Source: Runella sp. MFBS21
GTDB taxonomy: Bacteria; Bacteroidota; Bacteroidia; Cytophagales; Spirosomataceae
Assembly (NCBI RefSeq): GCF_029433105.1
Contig: NZ_JARNTW010000004.1
Location: 270,977 to 334,976, forward strand
DNA: 64,000 nt
Direction: 5' to 3'
Shown: in pieces, positions 34,535-42,386 of the stretch
Position numbering within the stretch: position 1 is the first letter of the stretch
Layout: each line of letters starts with the position of its first letter
The notes under the pieces: model-generated
Seen by the model: the letters and a program-made list of their open reading frames with translations, nothing else
The model's database searches: none
What the model was told of the DNA's origin: nothing
Position numbers and translations under genes: made by a program

Positions 34535-34975
34535 GTGAAAAAAATACTCATTCTCCTATTCGTAAGTATGTGCTTTTGGTGGAAATGCACCATTGCCCAA
34601 GATAAAATAGGGATCCTCAAGCACAATCATATTGCCTTGCAGGTGGCTGATATTCAGGCAAGCGCGAAGTTTTATGGAGAAGTGCTACAGCTTGAGCGTA
34701 TTGAGGTTCCTGACAATCTGAAAGCCATCAGGGCATGGTTCAAAATCGGTAATGACCAGCAAATTCATTTGTTGGCTGGGCGTACGCAGCCAGTTGTCAA
34801 TGATAGAAATGGCAGTCATTACGCAATTTTTGTGGCTTCGATTGCGGAGGCCGAATCTTATCTCAAGAAGCGGCAGCTCCCCTTTCATAAGCAAGTAAGA
34901 TTTGACGGCGTGACGCAGATTTACTTGCCCGATCCTGATGGCTACTTAATAGAACTGAATGAATGGAAACCTTAA
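34535..34975 (+). CDS. Exported glyoxalase/VOC-fold protein
   Basis: A 146-residue protein with signal peptide (about 1-21) and one VOC (vicinal oxygen chelate) domain: HNHIALQVADIQASAKFYGEVLQLE opens it, and YLPDPDGYLIELNEW closes it. The likely metal residues are the His in the first motif and the Glu in IELNEW. The start is GTG at 34535; it gives an intact signal peptide and no ATG fits. The export of a VOC protein is notable because most are cytosolic. The enzyme may be a lyase or dioxygenase; the substrate is unknown. It ends 8 bp from the convergent gene. Confidence 0.82.
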   Translation: MKKILILLFVSMCFWWKCTIAQDKIGILKHNHIALQVADIQASAKFYGEVLQLERIEVPDNLKAIRAWFKIGNDQQIHLLAGRTQPVVNDRNGSHYAIFVASIAEAESYLKKRQLPFHKQVRFDGVTQIYLPDPDGYLIELNEWKP

Positions 34976-34983
34976 CGTGAAGG

Positions 34984-35868
34984 TTATTTTCGGGCATAGA
35001 AATATAGATTGACTGAAGGCAGTGTACGTCTTTCGCTCAAAGTAAAATAGCCTTTGCCGTCTTTGTCAAAACATACTGCCTCGCCTTGAGGCTCTAAAAT
35101 ATAAGGCAAGTTTTTGAGAGGAGCTTTGGCAAGAACATCACTGATTTTTTCATCGGCGTTACGTTTCCAGTAATAAATAGCTGTATAACCTCGTACAATG
35201 ATTTCGCGCCCATTGGTAGAGATGCTTCCTCCAGTGAGGTCATTTCCGACGGTCATGGTGGCTACTTTTTCAGCTGTTATCACATTGGTGGTGGATTGAG
35301 GATAAGCAAGACGATAAACGTGCGCACTGCCTAGCCATTTGGTGATTACGTACAAATCCTTGGTGAGTGGGTCAAGGAGTATAGTTTCGGCATCGTGAGT
35401 ACCGTCAGGATAGCGAAAAGCGATGGGTTCGTAATTGTTGATGATAGCTGTAGGGCTAGCAGGTTCAGGAAAACGATAAATCCGCTTGATGTCTGTACAG
35501 CTGCAATTATCACCTATATCTGCTACGTACAAAAATGTTTCGTTTGGAATAGGGCCGGGACCTATTGCTATATCTTCCCAATCATAATTGCTGAAGGGAG
35601 TAGGAATTTTGCCCACAATCATCCCTTGACGATTGAGTAAAAAGAGCTCACTATCAGAACCGGCATCTTCATGCGACCACAAAAGGCCAGGTTGTTTGTG
35701 GCTATCGGCGAGCCCCGACGCCTCACCAAGGTCGTCGGCTGGCTGGACTACGTGGGAAGTAGGGGTATCCGAAAAATTGGTAGATTCTAAATCTATAGGT
35801 GGTTCTTCTTTTTTACAACCCCAAAGGCATAGAATATAAAAAGCCAAAGCAAAATACTTTAATTTCAT
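34984..35868 (-). CDS. Beta-propeller lipoprotein
   Basis: A 294-residue lipoprotein: the N-terminus has a lipobox LWGC with Cys at residue 18, followed by an acidic linker. The body has repeated blade-like segments such as GLADSHKQPGLLWSHEDAGSDSELFLLN, DWEDIAIGPGPI, FLYVADIGDN and AETILLDPLTKDLYVITK, as seen in six-bladed propellers of SMP-30, NHL or SdiA-regulated proteins. No catalytic set is evident. Exposed to the periplasm or the outer surface; function unknown. It lies downstream of the LamG-OmpA gene on the same strand. Confidence 0.75.
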   Translation of the reverse strand: MKLKYFALAFYILCLWGCKKEEPPIDLESTNFSDTPTSHVVQPADDLGEASGLADSHKQPGLLWSHEDAGSDSELFLLNRQGMIVGKIPTPFSNYDWEDIAIGPGPIPNETFLYVADIGDNCSCTDIKRIYRFPEPASPTAIINNYEPIAFRYPDGTHDAETILLDPLTKDLYVITKWLGSAHVYRLAYPQSTTNVITAEKVATMTVGNDLTGGSISTNGREIIVRGYTAIYYWKRNADEKISDVLAKAPLKNLPYILEPQGEAVCFDKDGKGYFTLSERRTLPSVNLYFYARK

Positions 35869-35936
35869 TTGTTAAAATTTTACAGGTAAATTGTCTATCC
35901 TAGATGGTGGATATATTTTAAAACAACTTGATTGTT

Positions 35937-37337
35937 TTAAAGTTTGGTGATGATCATTTCCACACGTCGGTTCAACTGACGTGTTTCTTCTCGGTTATTG
36001 CTGGCTATTGGGCGGGTAGGGCCGAAGCCTCGACTAGTGATGCGATTGGCAGCAATACCTTTTGATACTAAAAAAAGTTTGACAGTTTCTACACGTTGTT
36101 TTGAAAGAGCGACATTGAGATCAAAATCCCCCTGATTGTCTGTATGGCCATGTAGCTCGATTTCGGCATTGGGATTATCGCGCATAAATACCCAGAGTTG
36201 ATTGAGTTCTTCATCAGATTCAGGAAGCAGCTCGGCTTTTCCTTGAACAAAACGTATATTTTGGAGTGTCGTTGGTTCTTTTAAACTAACGGGTTTTAGG
36301 TTGAAAATATTGGTATAGTTTGATTTTTCGGCTATTTGAGCTGCATTGTAAGTCAGGCTCAAGGGCAAAAATCCTTGGGCTTCAATTGTTAAATTGAGGT
36401 TTTGATAAAGCGGAATCACAATGTTAAACTTGCCGTCTAGCGCATCAAAACGTGCCATTTCGACTTTATTTTTGTCATACAAAATGATAACGGCATTGGG
36501 AATAACTTGCTTATTTTTTTCATTTTGTATTTTGCCATCCAGTTTCACGGTTGCATTAGCTGATTTGGCGGGTAGTGAAGCGAGTGAATCTAATGAGGTT
36601 TTCGTAGGGGAGGAGAGGGTGGGAGAATCGACTTTTAGTTCAGCTTTTTTTAATACCGTTTTGTTTAAGGTTACAAAACTTTGTTTGATTTCGTTAGCAG
36701 GTATTACAAAGTCAGAGATTTTGATAAGCGCAACTGCCCCCTCACTTGCTTCTTCTTTTACCATCAAGTCATCAAAAAAGAAATTCAATACTTGATCTTC
36801 GTCAATGACGGCATCATTGTTTTTGTCTGTAAACTCAATCTTTGATTCGCCGTCTATGTACATTTTAAATTGTTTGGTCTGACCATTGCGCGAAATCACG
36901 TAGTGGGTGTATTCATTACGTCTAACGGGCGCTCTGTCGCTTGTTACAAAATTGTAGAAGTTGAGCTTGCCATCATAAATGTAGCAACCATTGTCGGTTT
37001 TTCGGTTTTTGAAGTCAAGTACTCGTTTCCAACTATCTAATGCCGAAAATTTAAAATACATCTCAATCGTGTAAGAATCTCCCAAAAAACCATTTGCGGC
37101 TCGATTGTCGAATTGTAGACCGCAGTTTTTTTCGAAAAAATATACTTGTCGCTTGGCGTTTTTGAGTTCAGGTAGTATATCTTCCTTAAATTCTCCCTTT
37201 TCACCCAATACTTTTAGGGCAGGAAATAATCCAGTATCTTCCTCTAGGTTTTTGTTGAAACTATACACTCCTTGACGTTGAGCTTCAGCACTATAGGTTG
37301 TCCAAAGCAAAACCAAGCAGCTTGCTAGTAAACGCAT
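35937..37337 (-). CDS. LamG-like / OmpA-domain outer-membrane protein
   Basis: A 466-residue exported protein. The ATG at 37337 is chosen for its signal peptide (about 1-20); a 59-codon open extension upstream lacks one. A LamG/concanavalin-like domain covers about 25-225 (YTIEMYFKFSALDSWKRVLDFKN). A carboxypeptidase-regulatory-like beta domain is at about 262-340, and a C-terminal OmpA domain (about 355-466) binds peptidoglycan: ELHGHTDNQGDFDLNVALSKQRVE and the NRRVEMIITKL end. It likely links an outer-membrane carbohydrate or ligand domain to the cell wall. The PD40-OmpA protein at 44696-46702 shares the last two domains. Confidence 0.87.
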   Translation of the reverse strand: MRLLASCLVLLWTTYSAEAQRQGVYSFNKNLEEDTGLFPALKVLGEKGEFKEDILPELKNAKRQVYFFEKNCGLQFDNRAANGFLGDSYTIEMYFKFSALDSWKRVLDFKNRKTDNGCYIYDGKLNFYNFVTSDRAPVRRNEYTHYVISRNGQTKQFKMYIDGESKIEFTDKNNDAVIDEDQVLNFFFDDLMVKEEASEGAVALIKISDFVIPANEIKQSFVTLNKTVLKKAELKVDSPTLSSPTKTSLDSLASLPAKSANATVKLDGKIQNEKNKQVIPNAVIILYDKNKVEMARFDALDGKFNIVIPLYQNLNLTIEAQGFLPLSLTYNAAQIAEKSNYTNIFNLKPVSLKEPTTLQNIRFVQGKAELLPESDEELNQLWVFMRDNPNAEIELHGHTDNQGDFDLNVALSKQRVETVKLFLVSKGIAANRITSRGFGPTRPIASNNREETRQLNRRVEMIITKL

Positions 37338-37388
37338 AGAAGTGAAGAGTGAGAGAAATTTCAAAACGAATATGTTATGATGAAGCCT

Positions 37389-37396
37389 CAAATTTA
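37389..37396 (-). promoter_or_regulatory. Promoter -7 box for the LamG-OmpA gene
   Basis: TAAATTTG on the minus strand fits TAnnTTTG, 51 bp ahead of the start codon. No clear -33 box. Confidence 0.45.
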
Positions 37397-37444
37397 GTAA
37401 GATTAGTATGAAAAGTGATACATCGAAAAGTAGTTGGAAGTGAC

Positions 37445-37452
37445 TAGCTTTG
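37445..37452 (+). promoter_or_regulatory. Promoter -7 box for the methyltransferase gene
   Basis: TAGCTTTG fits TAnnTTTG, 68 bp before the ATG at 37521. The -33 element is unclear. Together with the box at 37389 it makes a divergent promoter pair. Confidence 0.4.
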
Positions 37453-37520
37453 TAGAGGATGAAAATTCCTAATGTGGTGTCAATCTTCAATATCCCAATA
37501 TTTAAAAGCTGCAACCCCTT

Positions 37521-38168
37521 ATGCCGTCGCCTTTTATTCCTGCACTAAAGTACCATTTCTTAACGCCCATTTACGATTGGTTTATTGCGTTGACCTTACC
37601 AGAAATTGCGGTAAAAAAGCAATTGATTCGGCAAGCCAATATCAAAAAAGCAGAAAAGGTCCTAGATTATGGGTGTGGCACGGGTACGTTGTTGCTGCTG
37701 TTGGAAGAGCTACATCCTGATTGTGAAGCTATTGGTATTGAGGTAGATACACAAATGCTGAAAATGGCGCAGCGCAAAGTGGCGGAAAAAAACTCGTCGG
37801 TTCAATTGCAATATTATGAAGGAGATAGACTACCGTATGAAACAGGGACTTTCGACAAAGTGATTTCGTCGTGGGTATTTCAACACCTGACAACTTCCCA
37901 AAAAATAACTTCTTTTCGGGAAATACACCGCGTGCTTAAGCCCGAGGGAGAGTTTCACATGGCCGATTGGGGTAAAGCGCAAAATGCCCTGATGAGAAGT
38001 CTTTTTTTTGTCGTACAGATGATTGATAATTTTTATACTACCGACGACAACATTCAAGGCCGTCTTCCTTCGTTGATGCAAGAAGCAGGCTTTTCGAAAG
38101 TCGAAATTCTGGAAAACCAATCTACTTTATTTGGAACCTTATCTTACTTTAAGGCTCTTAAATCCTAA
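37521..38168 (+). CDS. Class I SAM-dependent methyltransferase
   Basis: A 215-residue cytosolic methyltransferase. Motif I is VLDYGCGTGTLLLLL near residue 52, the acidic residue after beta-2 is in IGIEVDTQML, and later motifs include GDRLPYETGTFDKVISSWVFQHL and FREIHRVLKPEGEFHMADWG. This pattern is shared with ubiquinone/menaquinone methyltransferases (UbiE-like) and many small-molecule methyltransferases. It faces menD with 10 bp between the stop codons; this is suggestive but the two are on opposite strands. Substrate not assigned. Confidence 0.85.
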   Translation: MPSPFIPALKYHFLTPIYDWFIALTLPEIAVKKQLIRQANIKKAEKVLDYGCGTGTLLLLLEELHPDCEAIGIEVDTQMLKMAQRKVAEKNSSVQLQYYEGDRLPYETGTFDKVISSWVFQHLTTSQKITSFREIHRVLKPEGEFHMADWGKAQNALMRSLFFVVQMIDNFYTTDDNIQGRLPSLMQEAGFSKVEILENQSTLFGTLSYFKALKS

Positions 38169-38178
38169 ATCTCTAGCA

Positions 38179-39894
38179 TTAATCTGTTTTACGAAAATCC
38201 TCAAAAACTTCAGCATTGATAAGTGGGTCAGTAAATATTTCTAGAAGTTTTGGCCGCTTGTTGTCAATAATGAATTGTTCCCAAATTTTGCCAAAGTTAT
38301 CGCCTTCTTGAAGTGAAAAGTAATCTAATTGGGCATCTATCGCTGTATGCTGTGCCGTAGTGTGATGGCGGGTCTCAAAATACTGTTCTAACTCAGGCTG
38401 TGCAGTCGGACCGTCGATGAGCCTAAAGATATTCCCACCATTGTTGTTGAAAAGCACTACACGCAAATTAGCAGGTATATGGGGATGCCATAGGGCGTTG
38501 CGGTCATAGAAAAAAGCGACGTCGCCTGTCAACACAAAAACCAATTGCTCAGTCATAAGGGTGGCTCCCAAAGCCGTGCTGGTACAGCCGTCGATGCCAC
38601 TTGTACCCCGATTTGCAAAAACTTGGATATTGTGCGTTGTACCTATCAAGTTGGCGTATCTGACGGGCATACTATTGGCAAGATGCAAGATGGTGTTGTT
38701 CGGGAGTTTTTCGAGGATTTGTTCTACCAACGAAAATTCATTCCACCTTTTTTGAGCCTGTAAAAAACGGCTTAAAAGTCGCTTTGCTTGCAACTCAGCT
38801 TGCATCCACGTTTGGCGGTATTCGTCACGTTCGTCATCTTCGGTATGTTGTACAAACTGCTGATAATCTAAATCTTCTAGGAGTTTTTGGAAAAAATAAG
38901 TAGGCGAAACAGGAATCTGAGTAGTAAGCGTTTGAAAAGTATCAATCAACAATTCACTTTGTTTGATGTGCCAATGTTGAAGAGGCGGGTTGGTTCGCAA
39001 AAACAACTTGAAGTTTTTTGAAATAAACGAGTCGCCTACTGTAATCAGCAAATCGGGGCGAAGAGCAGCTAGTCTACTTTCGTCTTTACTTCTTAAAAAC
39101 ACATCGTGGTGACGCACAAAACTATCCTGAGGAGGAATATTAGAAATAATATCCCCTAAAACAGGCACTCCCAGCTCTTCGCCAAACTCTTTTAAAGTGT
39201 TCCATAAAGCGGGATTAGGGGGAAGTTGTCCCACAGCAATAAGCACCCTGGAAGCACTTTCAAATTCATTTTGGAGATGATGCCAAGTCTCGGTCGAAAG
39301 AGAAGGTTGAGTCTCTACTCTGTTTACGATTTTTACGTGTCGGTCGTAGGTTATTTTTTCGGTAGCTTTCGGATAAAATGGCTCGCGGATAGGTACATTG
39401 ACATGCACGGGCCCTTTGGGAAATGTTTGTGAAAGATTGATAGCCTCGTTGAGTACTCGTTGGATATACCATGAGCTATCGGGGTGGCTGTAATCTGAGG
39501 GTAAATCAAAAGACTTTTTGACATGCTTACCGTAGAGTTCTCGCTGATAAATCGTTTGTCCGTCTTGTTGATGAATCCATTCGGGAGGACGGTCGGCGGT
39601 GAGTACCAAAAGCGGTATCTCTTGAAAAAAAGCTTCTACTATGGCCGGTGCGAGGTTGTAAGCGGCACTGCCTGAAGTACATATCAACGCTACTGTCTGC
39701 TGGCTCAACTGAGCCATCCCAAGCCCCACAAAGCCCGCGACTCTTTCGTCGGGAATCACTTTGGTTTCAATAGCGGGATGCCTAGCAAAAGCTAAGGTGA
39801 GGGCGGCACTCCGCGAGCCAGGTGAAATGACTACATTTTGGACGCCCTTTTGGGCACATATTTCGGCAATGTTGTAAATCGACGGAAGGAGCAT
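38179..39894 (-). CDS. menD: SEPHCHC synthase of menaquinone synthesis
   Basis: A 571-residue thiamine-diphosphate enzyme that makes 2-succinyl-5-enolpyruvyl-6-hydroxy-3-cyclohexene carboxylate from isochorismate and 2-oxoglutarate. Recognisable parts are VVISPGSRSAALTLAFARHP at the N-terminus, the substrate and cofactor region TSGSAAYNLAPAIVEAFFQEIPLLVLTADRPPE, and the ThDP-binding LTGDVAFFYDRNAL...NNNGGNIF block near the C-terminus. Length is normal. An Lrp-type regulator ends 12 bp upstream on the same strand, so they are probably co-transcribed. Other men genes are not in the window. Confidence 0.95.
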   Translation of the reverse strand: MLLPSIYNIAEICAQKGVQNVVISPGSRSAALTLAFARHPAIETKVIPDERVAGFVGLGMAQLSQQTVALICTSGSAAYNLAPAIVEAFFQEIPLLVLTADRPPEWIHQQDGQTIYQRELYGKHVKKSFDLPSDYSHPDSSWYIQRVLNEAINLSQTFPKGPVHVNVPIREPFYPKATEKITYDRHVKIVNRVETQPSLSTETWHHLQNEFESASRVLIAVGQLPPNPALWNTLKEFGEELGVPVLGDIISNIPPQDSFVRHHDVFLRSKDESRLAALRPDLLITVGDSFISKNFKLFLRTNPPLQHWHIKQSELLIDTFQTLTTQIPVSPTYFFQKLLEDLDYQQFVQHTEDDERDEYRQTWMQAELQAKRLLSRFLQAQKRWNEFSLVEQILEKLPNNTILHLANSMPVRYANLIGTTHNIQVFANRGTSGIDGCTSTALGATLMTEQLVFVLTGDVAFFYDRNALWHPHIPANLRVVLFNNNGGNIFRLIDGPTAQPELEQYFETRHHTTAQHTAIDAQLDYFSLQEGDNFGKIWEQFIIDNKRPKLLEIFTDPLINAEVFEDFRKTD

Positions 39895-39906
39895 GAAAAT
39901 AAAACT

Positions 39907-40368
39907 TTAAATCGGCAGGGCAGTGGTACTCTTTACCTCCGACATCACAAAGAAACTGCTTATGTGCGAAATCGCTTTAAGGCTTGCTAACTTTTCCTGA
40001 TAAAAAGCATGATAGCTTTCGACGTCGTTGGCGACGATTTTGATGAGATAGTCAAACGTCCCTGATACCACACAGCATTCTACTACCTCAGGCATTTGGA
40101 GCATTACTTCGTTGAACTCTTGAAAATTTTCCTGTTGTTGTTTGTCCAGGGTTACATTACAATACACAGTAAGGCCTTTTCCGAGGCGTTTTTTATTGAG
40201 AATAGTCACATATTTTTCGATGATACCTTCTCGTTCAAGCTTTTTGATACGGTCATGAACCGGGGTAATCGAGAGGTTGATTTCGGCGGCTATTTCTTTG
40301 ATGGTCAGCTGAGCGTTTTTTTGTAACAACTGTAAAATACGTAGATCTGTTTCATCGATTTGGTTCAT
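39907..40368 (-). CDS. Lrp/AsnC-family transcriptional regulator
   Basis: A 153-residue regulator. Residues 1-55 are a winged helix-turn-helix (MNQIDETDLRILQLLQKNAQLTIKEIAAEINLS, then PVHDRIKKLEREGII). Residues 65-145 are the RAM/ACT-like ligand domain with VVECCVVSGTFDYLIKI. These proteins form octamers and respond to amino acids. It is divergent from ald; two AAAATATTTT palindromes between the genes are likely its sites. It leads directly into menD. Regulation of ald by alanine through such an Lrp protein is known for other bacteria and is inferred here. Confidence 0.92.
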   Translation of the reverse strand: MNQIDETDLRILQLLQKNAQLTIKEIAAEINLSITPVHDRIKKLEREGIIEKYVTILNKKRLGKGLTVYCNVTLDKQQQENFQEFNEVMLQMPEVVECCVVSGTFDYLIKIVANDVESYHAFYQEKLASLKAISHISSFFVMSEVKSTTALPI

Positions 40369-40464
40369 ATTGTCAAAGCAATTATTGGTAGCCGAATTTT
40401 TTTCGTTAATAGACCTTTAAATGACCTCAATATAGTAATTAATTGTTTGAAACGAAGATTTACA

Positions 40465-40523
40465 AAAATATTTTCTTATTTATAAATTTATATCAGAAAA
40501 TATTTTTGTATACTATAATTTTG
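40465..40523. promoter_or_regulatory. ald promoter with twin palindromic operator candidates
   Basis: Two identical AAAATATTTT palindromes lie at 40465-40474 and 40497-40506, 32 bp apart (about three helix turns). A TAATTTTG box at 40516-40523 follows and fits the -7 element for ald. AT-rich palindromes on one helix face suit Lrp-type octamers. No clear -33 TTTG was found, which would fit an activated promoter. Confidence 0.55.
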
Positions 40524-40585
40524 TATCGCTCTTTGATGATTACCAGAGGCTCTAAATCTGTCACTTTTAACAATATTACACGACC

Positions 40586-41716
40586 ATGATTATCGGCGTA
40601 CCTAAAGAAATCAAAAACAACGAAAATCGCGTAGCGCTAACACCTGCAGGTGTAGCCGAATTTCGTAAAAATGGCCACACTGTGTATATACAATCCACAG
40701 CGGGTTTAGGGAGTGGATTTGAAGATAGTGAATATGAAGCCGCGGGTGCAATCATCCTTTCTTCAATCGAAGAGGTATATGGTATCGCCGAAATGATTGT
40801 AAAAGTAAAAGAGCCTATTGCTTCAGAGTATGCGCTTATCAAAGAAAATCAGCTTTTGTTTACTTATTTCCACTTTGCATCTTCGGAAGAGTTGACACAT
40901 GCCATGATTGAAAGAAAAGCCGTATGCTTGGCTTACGAAACCGTGGAGCGTCCTGATCGTTCGTTGCCTTTGTTGGTGCCGATGTCGGAAGTGGCAGGTC
41001 GTATGGCGATTCAAGAAGGAGCCAAGTATCTCGAAAAACCAATGGGTGGAAGAGGTATTTTGTTGGGAGGTGTGGCAGGTGTAAAGCCCGCCAATGTATT
41101 GATTTTGGGTGGTGGTATTGTGGGTACGCAAGCCGCAAAAATGGCAACGGGACTAGGAGCTAATGTCACAATCGTTGACATAAGCCTGAATCGTTTGCGG
41201 TATTTGGAAGATATTTTACCAGCCAATGCTGACACGGTGATGTCAAACGAATATAACATTCGGGAATTGATTAAAAACTCTGATTTGATAGTAGGAGCTG
41301 TGTTGATTCCGGGAGCGAAAGCACCGCATCTCATCACCCGTGATATGCTCAAATTCATGAAAAAAGGAACCGTACTCGTAGATGTAGCGGTAGACCAAGG
41401 AGGATGTATCGAAACTTGTAAGCCTACAACCCACGAAAATCCGACTTATGAAATCGACGGTATCGTGCATTATTGTGTGGCTAATATGCCCGGAGCGGTG
41501 CCTTATACTTCGACGTTGGCTTTGACCAATGCTACTTTGCCTTATGCAATCCAATTAGCAAATAAAGGCTGGCAAGCAGCGTGCAGTCAAAACGAAGACC
41601 TCAAAAAAGGATTGAATGTAGTACAGGGGAAAGTGGTATATAAAGCAGTTGCAGATGCTTTTGGCTTATCATATACTTCGGTTGCCGAAGTATTGGAAGA
41701 AGAACTGGTGGGTTAA
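40586..41716 (+). CDS. ald: Alanine dehydrogenase
   Basis: A 376-residue cytosolic enzyme that interconverts L-alanine and pyruvate plus ammonia with NAD. The N-terminal MIIGVPKEIKNNENRVALTP is the family's opening; the dinucleotide site VLILGGGIVGTQAAKMATGLGA is near residues 171-190; later blocks are DVAVDQGGCIET and VANMPGAVPYTST. Length is normal. The gene is divergent from an Lrp-type regulator and has a terminator 30 bp downstream. With serine dehydratase and Amt in the same window, it links amino acid breakdown with ammonium handling. Confidence 0.97.
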   Translation: MIIGVPKEIKNNENRVALTPAGVAEFRKNGHTVYIQSTAGLGSGFEDSEYEAAGAIILSSIEEVYGIAEMIVKVKEPIASEYALIKENQLLFTYFHFASSEELTHAMIERKAVCLAYETVERPDRSLPLLVPMSEVAGRMAIQEGAKYLEKPMGGRGILLGGVAGVKPANVLILGGGIVGTQAAKMATGLGANVTIVDISLNRLRYLEDILPANADTVMSNEYNIRELIKNSDLIVGAVLIPGAKAPHLITRDMLKFMKKGTVLVDVAVDQGGCIETCKPTTHENPTYEIDGIVHYCVANMPGAVPYTSTLALTNATLPYAIQLANKGWQAACSQNEDLKKGLNVVQGKVVYKAVADAFGLSYTSVAEVLEEELVG

Positions 41717-41745
41717 TTTTTATAAATTAAGATTGGTAAATAAAT

Positions 41746-41773
41746 GGCTGAGCCAACTGGCTTGGCCTTTTTT
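41746..41773 (+). terminator. Terminator after ald
   Basis: Stem GGCTGAGCC (41746-41754) pairs with GGCTTGGCC (41759-41767) through an AACT loop with two G-T pairs, followed by TTTTTT. Confidence 0.8.
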
Positions 41774-42292
41774 GTATGTCTTTTAAAAGGAGTTGCTTTG
41801 ACAGACTATTAATTTTGAAAATAAAGAAGGTATTTGTGTGAATCACCAAAATTTATATTTACTTATACTAAACTATCGAGCCAGAAAAAGAATGTATCAT
41901 ATAATAAGGTAAGAGAAGATAAATTCAAAAAAAGCTAAGTTAGAAAAAAGTGTAATATGTAATTGTAAGATAGTCAGTTAGTTGTATTTTGTAAGGAAAA
42001 GAATTAATGGTAGAAAACTTTAGTAATTACTTTTGAAAAGAGTAGGGATGATGTAAACCTACTACTAAAAATGGGTAGTTAAATATGGTCAACTTGGGAT
42101 GTATTTAGTATGCGTGCATAAAATAATCTATTATAGGTGTTTATTCTATTAAAAGATATTGTTTTAAATGTTAATTTTGTAAAAAATTGAGACAAAACAT
42201 TCTAACCATTTAAATAAAAATAAGTCATGATGTTACTTAGTATAGCTAGTGACGTCATATACAAAGAGTTTTTCATAACGTTGAGTAAAGTT
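41774..42292 (+). other. AT-rich intergenic region, possible small transcript at its end
   Basis: About 520 bp between terminators, no convincing gene. A TAATTTTG at 42172-42179 could be a -7 box; transcription from it would reach the hairpin at 42293 and yield a transcript of about 140 nt. A 35-codon frame (42227-42334) runs through that hairpin and is not trusted. Confidence 0.4.
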
Positions 42293-42326
42293 AAAAAGCC
42301 GGGTGGAGTTTCTGCCCGGCTTTTTT
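42293..42326. terminator. Terminator between ald and fadD regions
   Basis: An 11-bp stem AAAAAGCCGGG/CCCGGCTTTTT with an 11-nt loop, with T or A runs on both sides. It serves the minus-strand fadD gene (stop at 42387) and could also end a plus-strand small transcript. Confidence 0.85.
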
Positions 42327-42386
42327 GTGAATGATTGAACCTTGAAGATGCGTTATGCTGAGAACATACACTGAGACAAGTATTAG

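Noticed and set aside
42227-42334. 35-codon frame as a real gene
   Set aside because: The frame runs through the stem and T tract of a terminator.
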